From Aeoliella straminimaris (GTDB taxonomy: Bacteria; Planctomycetota; Planctomycetia; Pirellulales; Lacipirellulaceae): a stretch of 64,000 nt of DNA. Below, one piece after another: positions 1 to 8,526 of the stretch. The notes beneath the pieces are model-generated. The model made no database searches, was not told where the DNA came from, and saw only the letters and a program-made list of their open reading frames with translations. The DNA is taken from assembly GCF_024054565.1 (NCBI RefSeq), contig NZ_JAMXLR010000011.1, positions 1 through 64,000 on the forward strand. Reading direction: 5' to 3'. The position numbers and the translations under genes are program-made. Numbering within the stretch: the stretch's first letter is position 1; each line of letters begins with the position of its first letter.

Positions 1-357
1 ACGCCTCAGCCTCCGCTCCAGCAGGGCAGCGAAGTTCCCCAACCCGTACTCTCATAACGAGTGGTACTAACTTTAGGGGCAGGCCAACATCTCTCTCCGA
101 CGGCATTTCGTCGTCTAGGCACGCTCCTCGTCCAGCCAATTGGAAAACGGGGACTCGGAATACCGAGGCCATGATGCTGGCGACAAGCGGCTTCGGAACC
201 GTGCGTCTCGCCGAGAAAGCCGATAGTCAAGCTCTGCGAAGGGATTTAAACTGGATAGGGCGGATTTCTGCTTTGCAGGAATAGCCGCACCCAGTTCGTC
301 ACTCCGCCCCCCATTTGCATGCAGAGAGGTGCGACCAGCCCTCGCAGGAGAGTTCAT
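1..357. other. upstream intergenic segment, no gene seen
   Basis: No convincing coding region is visible here. The open frames on the minus strand are short, lack hydrophobic or family motifs and have no good ribosome binding site. The only clear signal is an AGGAG at 346-350, which serves the gene starting at 358. Confidence 0.5.
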
Positions 358-1524
358 ATGATGCCTCGTTCTCTCGTATTAGTTTTCGCGTTGCTGCTCC
401 ATGTGGGTACTGCCGCGGCCCAGTCGAATGTCGTGGCGCCGCCCAGTTCGGGAAATCGCCTCATACGGTTAGCCCGACAAATGGAGTCCGATCTGGTTGG
501 CAAGAGCGAGAGGTTGCCACAATACATCGAATTTTTTCGGTCGCAACTTGCAAACGACACCCGCCTGTTCGCCTTCGACGTAACGGCTTCCCAGGCCGAG
601 TCCGGTAAAGTGAACCTTGAAGGCTACGTCGAGTTTCCACAAACTCGCACTGGGCTCGTCGGATTTCTAACCGCTCTCGGTTTTGAAGTATCTGATGAAA
701 AGGTGGAGACCTTGCCATCTGCGAGTCTGGGCAAGAAAGCCTTTGGGTTGGTAAAGGCCACTCACACCCTTTGCTATGACCAACCCGAGAAACCGCGCGA
801 GGTAATGACCGATTGTCTGATGGGAGAACCACTGTTTCTGCTGCGTGAAGAAGGCGATTGTTTGCTGGTCCACAGCGGTGAAGGATATCTTGGCTACGTG
901 GCAGCCGCCGATGTCCAGCGCGTGGATGCGCAGGCTTTTGCCGAATACCCAACAGAGAACGCGGTGCAACTGACCAGCGATTACACGTTGCAGGACGGCT
1001 TGGTTCTGCCCCTGGGCGCGATATTAAAGAGGTTGCCGAGTCAAAAAGGGTCGGTGTCCGTGGCTCTCCCCGGCGGCAAGACGGTTGAGTTGCCTCCCGG
1101 CAGTTGTCAGCCATCACGGCCGACTCCCGGTGCGATTGAGAAGGCCGTGACGTCGGGCCAGCAGTTACTCGGCACGCCGTATCATTGGGGAGGTAAGACG
1201 TCGCTGGGCGTCGACTGTTCCGGCTTGGTGCAAGTCTCGTTTGCCACATCCGGCGTGCAGTTGCCGCGCGATGCGAACCAGCAGTTCTTGTTAGGCCAGC
1301 TGGTTGCCACGCGTTGGTATCGCGACGGCCTACGGCGGGGCGATACGCTTTACTTCTTGGGCGAGTACGGTCGGATTCGACACACGGCCATCTATCTGGG
1401 GGACGATCGGTTTTTGCACGCGGTAATGCCGAAGGTCACCATCGGCAGCTTCAATCCCGAGCACGAGGATTACGATCCCAAGCGAACAGCCAGCTTTGCC
1501 TTTGGTAAACGCCTGTGGCCGTAG
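358..1524 (+). CDS. secreted NlpC/P60 family (C40) cell-wall hydrolase
   Basis: Probable peptidoglycan endopeptidase exported to the periplasm. Residues 1-22 form a signal peptide (hydrophobic LVLVFALLLHV core, cut after AAA). The middle, roughly residues 125-190, reads like a bacterial SH3 domain. Residues 265-388 are an NlpC/P60 domain: a YHWGG motif leads to Asp-Cys-Ser-Gly with catalytic Cys287, and the catalytic His342 lies in RHTAIYLG. The length of 388 aa fits SH3-NlpC/P60 proteins. The frame is open upstream to 319, but AGGAG at 346-350 lies 7 bases before ATG 358, which decides the start. It converges on the next gene with a 4-base gap. The substrate is not visible from sequence. Confidence 0.88.
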   Translation: MMPRSLVLVFALLLHVGTAAAQSNVVAPPSSGNRLIRLARQMESDLVGKSERLPQYIEFFRSQLANDTRLFAFDVTASQAESGKVNLEGYVEFPQTRTGLVGFLTALGFEVSDEKVETLPSASLGKKAFGLVKATHTLCYDQPEKPREVMTDCLMGEPLFLLREEGDCLLVHSGEGYLGYVAAADVQRVDAQAFAEYPTENAVQLTSDYTLQDGLVLPLGAILKRLPSQKGSVSVALPGGKTVELPPGSCQPSRPTPGAIEKAVTSGQQLLGTPYHWGGKTSLGVDCSGLVQVSFATSGVQLPRDANQQFLLGQLVATRWYRDGLRRGDTLYFLGEYGRIRHTAIYLGDDRFLHAVMPKVTIGSFNPEHEDYDPKRTASFAFGKRLWP

Positions 1525-1528
1525 CGAT

Positions 1529-2698
1529 TTAGGATACGCACCAGCAAAGCATGGCCGTAGCGTAAGCCGCGAAGTTTCCAATGGCGTACCCCATTAGCGC
1601 CATCAGGATGCTTGCCGGCACTAGGCTTTCTTGATGATGCGAAGCAACGACCGATGCCGAGGCGGCTCCACCGATATTCGCGGCGCTGGCAATCGCCGCC
1701 GTGTGCACGTCCACCTTGAGAAGCTTTGCCCCCAACAGGCAAAATGCGCCATGAATAAAGATCCATACTGTTGCTCCGCACAAGAACGGCAGAGCCTGAG
1801 TTGCGGCGCTTTCCATTTCGGCGATGGCCCCCATCCTCGCGACAAACAGGTAGACGAGTGCCATACCCAGCTCGTGGCTGCCAGGAATCCTGCTCAGTGG
1901 TGTAAAGGACAGACCGATGCCGATCGTGGTGATCAGCAGAATCCGCCAAGTGCCTTCATCAAGATACGGTTCGACAACTGGCAGTTGGGCTGCGATGAGA
2001 TTGGCCGCCCACATTGCTGCAAAAGCGATCGTCAGCAGCGACAACAGGTCGGCCGTGCTGGGAGGGTGAGTTTCGATTTGTTCCGCATCAGCCGCGGCTT
2101 TCATTTGGGCCAGCCGTTCGGGGTCGACACCGGTGAATCGCGAGAACCTGTCGGCAATACTTTTGGAGCCCAGCAAAATCGGGAGCCAAATCACATAGAT
2201 CGTTGAGTCGGCGAGTACCGCGAGGCCAAACTCGGTCCCGCTGGCATCGATCATTTCACTTACCGCAGCCATATTCCCAGTGCCGCCAATCCAGCTGCCC
2301 GCCAGTACTCCGAATGCTTTCCAGGCGTTTGGTTCGAGCCATGGTTTGACCAGCAGGTATCCGATCGGCGCACCGACCATCACCCCGAGCGTGCCAAAAA
2401 GCATCACGCCGACACCGCGCCCCAACACTCGCACGGCACCGCCGACGTTGACCTTCAGCAATAGCAGAACCAACATCATTGGTAGGACCAGGTCTTTCAT
2501 CTGGCCGTACACTGGCGAACTCGTTGGCAGCACGCCTGTGTTGGAAAGAACTACTGGTACCAGGTAGATGAAGATAAGCGGCGGCAAGTACCGGAACAGC
2601 CGCCATCCGGTTCGTCGTTCGAGCCAGAAAAAAAAGGCACAAATGCCGCTAAGCATTGCCAGGATGCCGGGGGTACTGCTGATGGGCAGCCAGTCCAT
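1529..2698 (-). CDS. DUF819 family integral membrane protein
   Basis: A 389-aa multi-spanning inner-membrane protein with about ten hydrophobic segments spread over the whole length. The glycine-rich stretch SWIGGTGNMAAVSE near residues 135-148 and the C-terminal ANIGGAASASVVAS repeat of the same style are typical of the DUF819 (YjcL-like) family. The two Gly-Asn/Gly-Gly elements suggest an inverted-repeat transporter fold, but no substrate is established for the family. A charged loop lies near residues 185-220. It stands alone, converging with the NlpC/P60 gene and followed upstream by tRNA-Met on the same strand. Confidence 0.85.
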   Translation of the reverse strand: MDWLPISSTPGILAMLSGICAFFFWLERRTGWRLFRYLPPLIFIYLVPVVLSNTGVLPTSSPVYGQMKDLVLPMMLVLLLLKVNVGGAVRVLGRGVGVMLFGTLGVMVGAPIGYLLVKPWLEPNAWKAFGVLAGSWIGGTGNMAAVSEMIDASGTEFGLAVLADSTIYVIWLPILLGSKSIADRFSRFTGVDPERLAQMKAAADAEQIETHPPSTADLLSLLTIAFAAMWAANLIAAQLPVVEPYLDEGTWRILLITTIGIGLSFTPLSRIPGSHELGMALVYLFVARMGAIAEMESAATQALPFLCGATVWIFIHGAFCLLGAKLLKVDVHTAAIASAANIGGAASASVVASHHQESLVPASILMALMGYAIGNFAAYATAMLCWCVS

Positions 2699-2856
2699 GT
2701 TGCGTTGCTTTCAAGACGGGGCTTCAGGATGGTCGTGGCCAATGCCGCAAAGACATCGTGCCGGACACCCGAGTGGACAAGAAAACGGTAGGGATACAGA
2801 AATGCCTGAGTTTTGTGGCCCTGAGATTTCAGGGCCACGGGCGCCATCTTGTGCAG

Positions 2857-2930
2857 TAGCGGAGGAGGGATTCGAACCCCCGACACGCGGATTATGATTC
2901 CGCTGCTCTAACCGACTGAGCTACTCCGCC
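2857..2930 (-). tRNA. tRNA-Met (CAU), elongator type
   Basis: Reading the minus strand gives a full cloverleaf: acceptor GGCGGAG pairs with CTCCGCT (first pair G-U), the D-arm holds AGCTCAGTCGGTTAGAGC, the anticodon stem is GCGGA/TCCGC with loop ATCATAA (anticodon CAT), and the T-arm contains GGTTCGAATCC. The discriminator is A and CCA is not encoded. The anticodon stem lacks the three G-C pairs of initiator tRNA and position 1 is not C, so it is not the initiator. A tRNA-Ile2 with lysidine-modified CAU cannot be fully excluded, but the TCATAAT loop resembles elongator Met. Confidence 0.93.
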
Positions 2931-3642
2931 AGGAGGAGGGTTTGCCCCCTCACGGACCACCGAATCGACACCGCTACCGTGGTAGGAGGTTCGGGTGGCA
3001 AGCCTGTAATTTAGACATTTCGCGGGAGCGGGACAAGGCGGTCTGCAGGCCGCGGAGAACCGCTCTTGTGGAGCCCTGTTGGATGGCCTCGAAGCCGGGG
3101 AGCTCCCAAACGCTGAAAGCCCGCTTCGCCAGAGACGCGAAGCGGGCTTTAGGGGTTGGTTTCAGTTTCAGTTTCGATCGGAGGAAATCCTTTCTGCGGC
3201 TGGAGAAAAGTGGAACTGCACCCTGCGAAGGGGAAATAACGGATCGTTGGCCTCGACAACTCTCGACGTGCACGGTGCCCCGTTGGGCTCGGCGAGACTG
3301 GCTCCACTAAGTGGGCTGGCTGCTCGCAGTCATGTGGGTCGGCGTTGCCTATGGCAAGTGGCCAGTCATTTGTCTCCGCACCTGATAAAGCTTAAAAGGA
3401 GTCGAAAGAAAAGGTAAAGCGCGATTGGCGAGTCTCTCCTTATCCACGAGTACCGAACCAAGCGATGCGTCGCAGTTGTTGTGATCAACTCGACTCACAA
3501 CAGACATGGGTTTATCAAATCGCGGCCGTGCGATGCAAAGCTATTTTGGAGAAAATGCGTCGGCCGAAGAGAAATCGCATCGCGGAGGTTCAGGTGAAAC
3601 CGGTTGTAACGCACATGCGGCCACAGCAGGTGCATCGAGCTG
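2931..3642. other. intergenic region between tRNA-Met and the dehydratase gene
   Basis: No gene is convincing in these 700 bases. Open frames of up to 122 codons occur on both strands but lack start signals, family motifs and hydrophobic patterns. The only clear element is the perfect hairpin at 3116-3150. Confidence 0.5.
3116..3150 (-). terminator. perfect 14-bp hairpin, probable terminator
   Basis: Bases 3116-3129 pair perfectly with 3137-3150 around a 7-base loop, with AAA on one side and TTT on the other, so it can act in both directions. It lies about 490 bases beyond the stop of the dehydratase gene and upstream of tRNA-Met on the minus strand, and would insulate the two. Confidence 0.6.
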
Positions 3643-4701
3643 CTACCAGTCGAGTCCTAACCGCTCTCGGCGATCGTTTCCGCTAGTGATTTCGTTGACC
3701 CACGCCCTGTTTTCGGCGTACCAACGAACCGTTTCGCAAATGCTACAAGAGAAATCCGAAATCGGCTTCCAGCCGAGTTGAGTTTCGATCTTCGAACTGT
3801 TCAGCGCGTACCGCCAATCGTGTCCGGGGCGATCAGCAACGAAATCGATCAATTCGCGGGATGAAGTGGCCTGCTCGCCACCGGAGTACTTATCCACGGC
3901 ATCGCAGATGGTGTGGACCACGTCCAGATTCGTAAGTTCGCAGTCGCCGCCGATGCAATAAGTTTCGCCTGGGACCCCTTGCTCTAGCACTGCGCGCAGC
4001 GCTCGCGCATGGTCCTCGACATGCAGCCAGTCGCGAACCTGTTTACCGCTGCCATAAATGGGAATCGCGCGACCATCCAGCGCATTCAACGTGACCAGCG
4101 GCACCAGCTTCTCGGGAAACTGGTAAGGACCGTAGTTGTTCGAACTGTTAGTGATAATGGTTGGTAGTCCGTAGGTCTGGTGATACGCACGGACCAGATG
4201 ATCTGAGGAGGCCTTGCTCGCGGCGTAAGGAGAGTTTGGCAGGTAAGGCGACTGTTCGTCGAACATGCCGGCCTCGCCCAGCGAGCCATAGACCTCATCG
4301 GTCGAGATATGCACGAAACGAAACCGCTGGCGATCATCAGCCGGTAGTTCGCGCCAGTACCGCCGCGTTTCGTCCAGCAGGGTAAAGGTGCCAACGACAT
4401 TGGTTTCGACAAATCGTCGGGGACCATCAATCGATCGGTCGACATGCGACTCGGCCGCCATGTGGACTACGGACATGGGGCGGTACTCGCCCAGTAGGCG
4501 GGCGACCAGAGGGCCATCGCAGATATCGCCCTGGACGAAGGTATGGAGCGGGTTGTCAGTCACGTCTGCTAGCGAATCTCGACTGCCGGCGTAGGTTAGC
4601 TTGTCGAGGTTCACGAGGCGCACTTCGCCCTGAGCGACCCATTGCCGGACCAGGCAACTGCCGATAAATCCCGCTCCACCGGTGACCAAAACTGTCCGCA
4701 T
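3643..4701 (-). CDS. rfbB: dTDP-glucose 4,6-dehydratase
   Basis: Extended short-chain dehydrogenase that converts dTDP-D-glucose to dTDP-4-keto-6-deoxyglucose with NAD, the step before dTDP-rhamnose and other deoxysugars. The N-terminus has the Rossmann motif TGGAGFIG (residues 6-13). The STDEVYG motif supplies the Thr-Asp-Glu catalytic residues, and YAASK is the Tyr-x-x-x-Lys pair. PYQFPEKLVPL and GKQVRDWLHVEDH are classic RfbB stretches. The chosen start gives 352 aa, normal for the family; in-frame ATGs at 4713 and 4785 are possible alternatives. No other rfb genes are adjacent, so the pathway partners lie elsewhere. Confidence 0.93.
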   Translation of the reverse strand: MRTVLVTGGAGFIGSCLVRQWVAQGEVRLVNLDKLTYAGSRDSLADVTDNPLHTFVQGDICDGPLVARLLGEYRPMSVVHMAAESHVDRSIDGPRRFVETNVVGTFTLLDETRRYWRELPADDRQRFRFVHISTDEVYGSLGEAGMFDEQSPYLPNSPYAASKASSDHLVRAYHQTYGLPTIITNSSNNYGPYQFPEKLVPLVTLNALDGRAIPIYGSGKQVRDWLHVEDHARALRAVLEQGVPGETYCIGGDCELTNLDVVHTICDAVDKYSGGEQATSSRELIDFVADRPGHDWRYALNSSKIETQLGWKPISDFSCSICETVRWYAENRAWVNEITSGNDRRERLGLDW

Positions 4702-4826
4702 ACCGTCTATCATAGGTCGCACGAGGAGCCCGGGCCATTCAAATTGCCGCAGCCGGTTCACTCGCCCGGTCCCCAGCGTGTACACTGGAGAATTGCCAAA
4801 TTCACCCCCTCCGTTCAGGATCGGCC

Positions 4827-5555
4827 ATGTTTATGAAGCCAGCTTGTCCACTGCATCTTTTGATAGCCATTGCCACGTTATTGGTTTTGCCGGCATTGCA
4901 TGCCCAATCGCAAGAGGCGGAAGCCAAATTCGAGCTGATTGGCGAAGACAATTTCGAGCAACCCACCAAGAAGTGGCAGATGCTCGACCCCAAGTCGTGG
5001 CAGTTTACCGAAGTGGACGGGCGGGGCGTGTTGAGCCAGTACGTCCGCAAGGGAGAATACGAACCACCGCATCGTAGTCCTTTCCATGTTGCCTTGTTGA
5101 AGGAAGGGACCGTCAGCGATTTCGACATGACCGTGTCGGTTCGCAGCACAGTGGAAGACTACGGGCACCGCGATGCGTGTCTCATTTTTGGGTTCGTCGA
5201 CCCGGCCCACTTTTATTATGTCCACATTGGCAAGAAGACGGATCCGCACTGCAATCAAATCTTTCTTGTAAACGGTGCCGATCGCAAGGCCATATCGCTC
5301 ACCACCACGGAAGGTACCAACTGGACCGACAACTGGCACCGGGTGAAGGTCACTCGCCGAGTCGATAGTGGACGCATCGAAGTCTTCTTCGACAATTTCG
5401 AAAAGCCGATCATGACGGCTGAAGACAAGACGCTACCAGCTGGTCGTGTGGGGGTGGGTAGCTTCGACGACTGCGCGGACTGGGACGACTTCGAGCTTCG
5501 TGGCACGCCGGCGACGATTTCCGAAACGGATAAGGCAAACGCCAAGGAAAAGTAG
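4827..5555 (+). CDS. secreted laminin-G/DUF1080-like protein
   Basis: A 242-aa exported protein: a signal peptide of about 27 residues (LLIAIATLLVLPALHAQS) is followed by one beta-rich domain of the concanavalin-like jelly-roll type. The order of a DMTVSVRS strand, a FGFVDPAHFYYVHIG strand, WHRVKVTRR, and a final VGVGSFDDCADWDDFELRG is the pattern of DUF1080/LamG domains, which often bind or cleave glycans. No catalytic residues can be assigned. The stop is 7 bases before the start of the multiheme cytochrome gene, so the two are surely co-transcribed and may act together at the cell surface. Confidence 0.75.
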   Translation: MFMKPACPLHLLIAIATLLVLPALHAQSQEAEAKFELIGEDNFEQPTKKWQMLDPKSWQFTEVDGRGVLSQYVRKGEYEPPHRSPFHVALLKEGTVSDFDMTVSVRSTVEDYGHRDACLIFGFVDPAHFYYVHIGKKTDPHCNQIFLVNGADRKAISLTTTEGTNWTDNWHRVKVTRRVDSGRIEVFFDNFEKPIMTAEDKTLPAGRVGVGSFDDCADWDDFELRGTPATISETDKANAKEK

Positions 5556-5562
5556 CTTGCCG

Positions 5563-7869
5563 ATGTCCCAGCATAAGATGACGATAAAAAACCACCGTGG
5601 TGGCATGTGGTTCTGGCTGGTGGTGCTGCTCTGCATCGTGGCCGCGGTTGGATACGTTTCGGCCGATTGGTACACGACGGAACCACCTGACGCGCTGGCC
5701 TCGGCAACCTATGTGGGGCGCTCCTCGTGTATCGAATGTCACCAAGCCGAGCAGGACGCCTTTCACGGATCGGATCACGATCGCGCCATGGAGTTGGCTA
5801 CCGAGGAGGCGGTGCTTGGCGACTTCAATGACACCGAGTTCGAACGGTTTGGCGTTACCACCAGATTCTATCGCCGCGGCGACGAATATTGGGTAAACAC
5901 CGAAGGTCCCGACGGCGAGTACCACGACTATCAGGTCAAGTTCACGTTTGGCATCGACCCGCTGCAACAGTACATGGTCGAGTTTCCCGACGGACGTGTG
6001 CAGGTGCTGCGCGTGAGTTGGGATACGATCGAGAACCGGTGGTTCTATGTCCCGCCTCCCGATGCCCCAGATGAGCGACTGCCACCCGACGACCCGACAC
6101 ACTGGACGGGGATCGCGCAAAACTGGAATACGACATGCGCCGAGTGCCACTCGACCGACTTGAAGAAGAACTACGACCTTAAGACCAATACTTATCACAC
6201 GACCTATTCCGAAATCGACGTTAGTTGCGAGGCGTGCCACGGCCCAGCCAGCTTGCACGTGAAGTTGGCCAAGAGCCAGTCGCTGTTTTGGGACCGCATC
6301 CACGGCTACGGCTTGTCGAAGATCAAGTCGCTCGATCCCACACCGCAAATCGAGACCTGCGCAAAGTGCCACGCACGACGTTCTGAAGTACACCCTGATT
6401 TTCGCCCTGGCAAGCGGTTTGCCGACTTCTACAACACCTCGCTATTACGCGAAGGTCTGTACTACGCTGACGGACAGATTCAGGATGAGGTGTACGTTTA
6501 CGGCTCGTTCCTGCAGAGCCGGATGCACCGCGAGGGAGTCCGCTGCTCGGACTGCCACAATCCGCACTCGCTGGAACTGAAGTTTGAAGGCAATGCTCTG
6601 TGCGGTCAGTGCCATGTACCGGCAAAGTACGACACGCCGTCGCATCACCACCACAAGATGGACACGCCAGCGGCGTCGTGTGTTGAGTGCCACATGCCGG
6701 AGACCAAGTACATGGTGGTCGATCCTCGCCGCGACCACAGCATCCGCGTGCCGCGCCCCGATTTAACGGTTTCCATCGGTACGCCCAACGTCTGCAACCG
6801 TTGTCACGATGAACCAGACGAGACGGCTCAGTGGGCGGCCGACAAAGTGGTCGAATGGTACGGCCCCAAACGTCCCGACGATCCCCATTGGGCTCCGGCT
6901 ATGGCAGGTGGCCGACAAGGGGACCCCGATGCCGAGAAGTTGATTGTCGAGGCTCTGCAGCGGCAGAACACGCCGGCCATTGTGCAGGCCACGTTATGCG
7001 ATTTGCTCGGGCGATATCCCTCGGACGAGGCGTCCCATGCCTTGGACAATGCCCTGAAATCGCAGAACTCGCTGGTTCGCGAGGCGGCCGTATTCAACCG
7101 GCGTCTCGATTCATTCGAGCAGGTACAACAGAAGGTAATTCCGGCACTTTCCGATCCGGTACGTACGGTTCGTACAGCGGCCACGCTACGGATGCTCGAG
7201 TTACCGCGGGAACTGTTCCAGCAAGAAGGGTTGCCAGCGGCCTTTGCTCCGGCACTGGAGGACTACAAGACGCAGTTGCATATGGCGGACGAGAGGGCCG
7301 AGTCGCACCTTCGGCTGGCGGCGATTGCCGAATGGAAAGGGGATACGCCAGAGGCCATCGAAGAACTCCGCACAGCAGTGCGGCTAGAGCCGTATCGTTC
7401 CGGAACGCGCGCAGAACTGGCGCGGCATCTGTCTGCACAGCCAGGCCAAGAGATGGAAGTCCTGCGACTGCGCAAGGAAGAGATCGAACTGCTCGAGCGT
7501 GACATCGAATTCCTTCCCGAAAGCGGCGACATTCGCTACCGCCTGGGTATGCTGCTCTATCTGGTTGAGGATCTGAATGCGGCCGAAAAGCAGCTGACCG
7601 AAGCGATACGCCTCGCACCACAGAACTACCAGTTTGCGCTGGGGTTGGCATTGCTCCAGCAGAAACTGTACGAGGCGGGGGATGACGGGGCTTTGCAGCG
7701 GGCGGGGAAAACTCTGAGGATATTGCATCAACTGGACCCCAATAGTCCCGATGCCGCCAACATTTCGCGGGGACTACTGCAGGTTCGTGCCAGCAGGGAG
7801 GCCAGTCGGGAGGAGTCCGACACCGAGCAGGCAGAGGGCGATAGCACGCCGCCCACCGAGGGCGAGTAG
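5563..7869 (+). CDS. octaheme c-type cytochrome with HEAT/TPR C-terminus
   Basis: A 768-aa membrane-anchored or exported multiheme cytochrome. An N-terminal hydrophobic segment (WFWLVVLLCIVAAVGYVS) precedes eight CXXCH heme sites: CIECH, CAECH, CEACH, CAKCH, CSDCH, CGQCH, CVECH and CNRCH. A histidine-rich SHHHHK stretch may supply heme ligands. The second half has helical repeats: a HEAT-like part, then TPRs, including motifs ending in LEP and LAP. The C-terminus is acidic. Such TPR-multiheme proteins resemble cytochrome c552/c554-like electron carriers, but the substrate is unknown. ATG 5563 is chosen; ATG 5578 is also possible. Eight hemes plus TPR suggests a periplasmic electron-transfer scaffold. 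Confidence 0.85.
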   Translation: MSQHKMTIKNHRGGMWFWLVVLLCIVAAVGYVSADWYTTEPPDALASATYVGRSSCIECHQAEQDAFHGSDHDRAMELATEEAVLGDFNDTEFERFGVTTRFYRRGDEYWVNTEGPDGEYHDYQVKFTFGIDPLQQYMVEFPDGRVQVLRVSWDTIENRWFYVPPPDAPDERLPPDDPTHWTGIAQNWNTTCAECHSTDLKKNYDLKTNTYHTTYSEIDVSCEACHGPASLHVKLAKSQSLFWDRIHGYGLSKIKSLDPTPQIETCAKCHARRSEVHPDFRPGKRFADFYNTSLLREGLYYADGQIQDEVYVYGSFLQSRMHREGVRCSDCHNPHSLELKFEGNALCGQCHVPAKYDTPSHHHHKMDTPAASCVECHMPETKYMVVDPRRDHSIRVPRPDLTVSIGTPNVCNRCHDEPDETAQWAADKVVEWYGPKRPDDPHWAPAMAGGRQGDPDAEKLIVEALQRQNTPAIVQATLCDLLGRYPSDEASHALDNALKSQNSLVREAAVFNRRLDSFEQVQQKVIPALSDPVRTVRTAATLRMLELPRELFQQEGLPAAFAPALEDYKTQLHMADERAESHLRLAAIAEWKGDTPEAIEELRTAVRLEPYRSGTRAELARHLSAQPGQEMEVLRLRKEEIELLERDIEFLPESGDIRYRLGMLLYLVEDLNAAEKQLTEAIRLAPQNYQFALGLALLQQKLYEAGDDGALQRAGKTLRILHQLDPNSPDAANISRGLLQVRASREASREESDTEQAEGDSTPPTEGE

Positions 7870-7873
7870 CACC

Positions 7874-8007
7874 ACCTGCTAGCTGGTTCCGCCGCACAAT
7901 CCCTGCAATCGCTAAAGTCGGCGTGCTCTGACTGCCGATGGAGACGGAGGAGGACCATCCTAGTTGTTGGGGCGGTCCCTTTTCCTCCACTCAACCTGCT
8001 AGCAGGT
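7874..8007. repeat. pair of 14-bp palindromes flanking an intergenic region
   Basis: ACCTGCTAGCAGGT at 7994-8007 is a perfect palindrome ending 4 bases before the next start codon. ACCTGCTAGCTGGT at 7874-7887, just after the cytochrome stop, differs at one position. Two near-identical palindromes 120 bases apart look like an operator pair, but could also be chance. Confidence 0.35.
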
Positions 8008-8011
8008 CGGC

Positions 8012-8521
8012 ATGCTCACCTTACTGCTTCACCCCGTGCGCCAACTGTTTGGTGCTGTACTCGCCAACGACTCGCCTCGACAGGTGGCCTGGGGCTTCAC
8101 GTTGGGAATGATGCTAGGCATGGTTCCCAAAGGCAATCTGATCGCGGTGGTATTGGGCATCTTGCTCTGTGCACTACGGGTGAACAAGCCAGCGGGGCTG
8201 TTGGCCGTGGCGCTGTTCTCCGCCATTTCGCCGCTGTGCGATGGTTTAACGCATAAAATCGGCGACAGATTGCTCCACCTGCCGAACCTGCAGGGCTTCT
8301 ACGCCTGGTTGTACGACCAGCCGCTCGGCCCTTTCATCGGGTTCCATAACACCGTGACGATCGGCTCGTTGATGCTGGCACTCTATATCAGCTATCCCTG
8401 CTACTACGGAGCGAAACTGGCGTTCGCGAGAATTGCGCCGCCGTTGGGTCGGTGGGTTGTCCGCTATCGACTTGGTCGCGCCTTGGCCGGCGCCCAGTTT
8501 GCCGCTCGCTTTGGGGGTTAG
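8012..8521 (+). CDS. TIGR03546 family membrane protein
   Basis: A 169-aa integral membrane protein with three or four hydrophobic segments. The N-terminal pattern RQVAWGFTLGMMLGMVPKGNL and the following LLCALRVNKPAGLLAVALFS are characteristic of the TIGR03546 family, related to DUF2062. Its function is not known. It sits 5 bases upstream of a TIGR03545 gene; the two families are defined as genomic neighbours, so the pair is very likely one functional unit in the envelope. Confidence 0.85.
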   Translation: MLTLLLHPVRQLFGAVLANDSPRQVAWGFTLGMMLGMVPKGNLIAVVLGILLCALRVNKPAGLLAVALFSAISPLCDGLTHKIGDRLLHLPNLQGFYAWLYDQPLGPFIGFHNTVTIGSLMLALYISYPCYYGAKLAFARIAPPLGRWVVRYRLGRALAGAQFAARFGG

Positions 8522-8526
8522 ATACT

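Noticed and set aside
2857-2930. Initiator tRNA-fMet
   Set aside because: The anticodon stem lacks three consecutive G-C pairs and the 1-72 pair is not the C-A mismatch of initiators.
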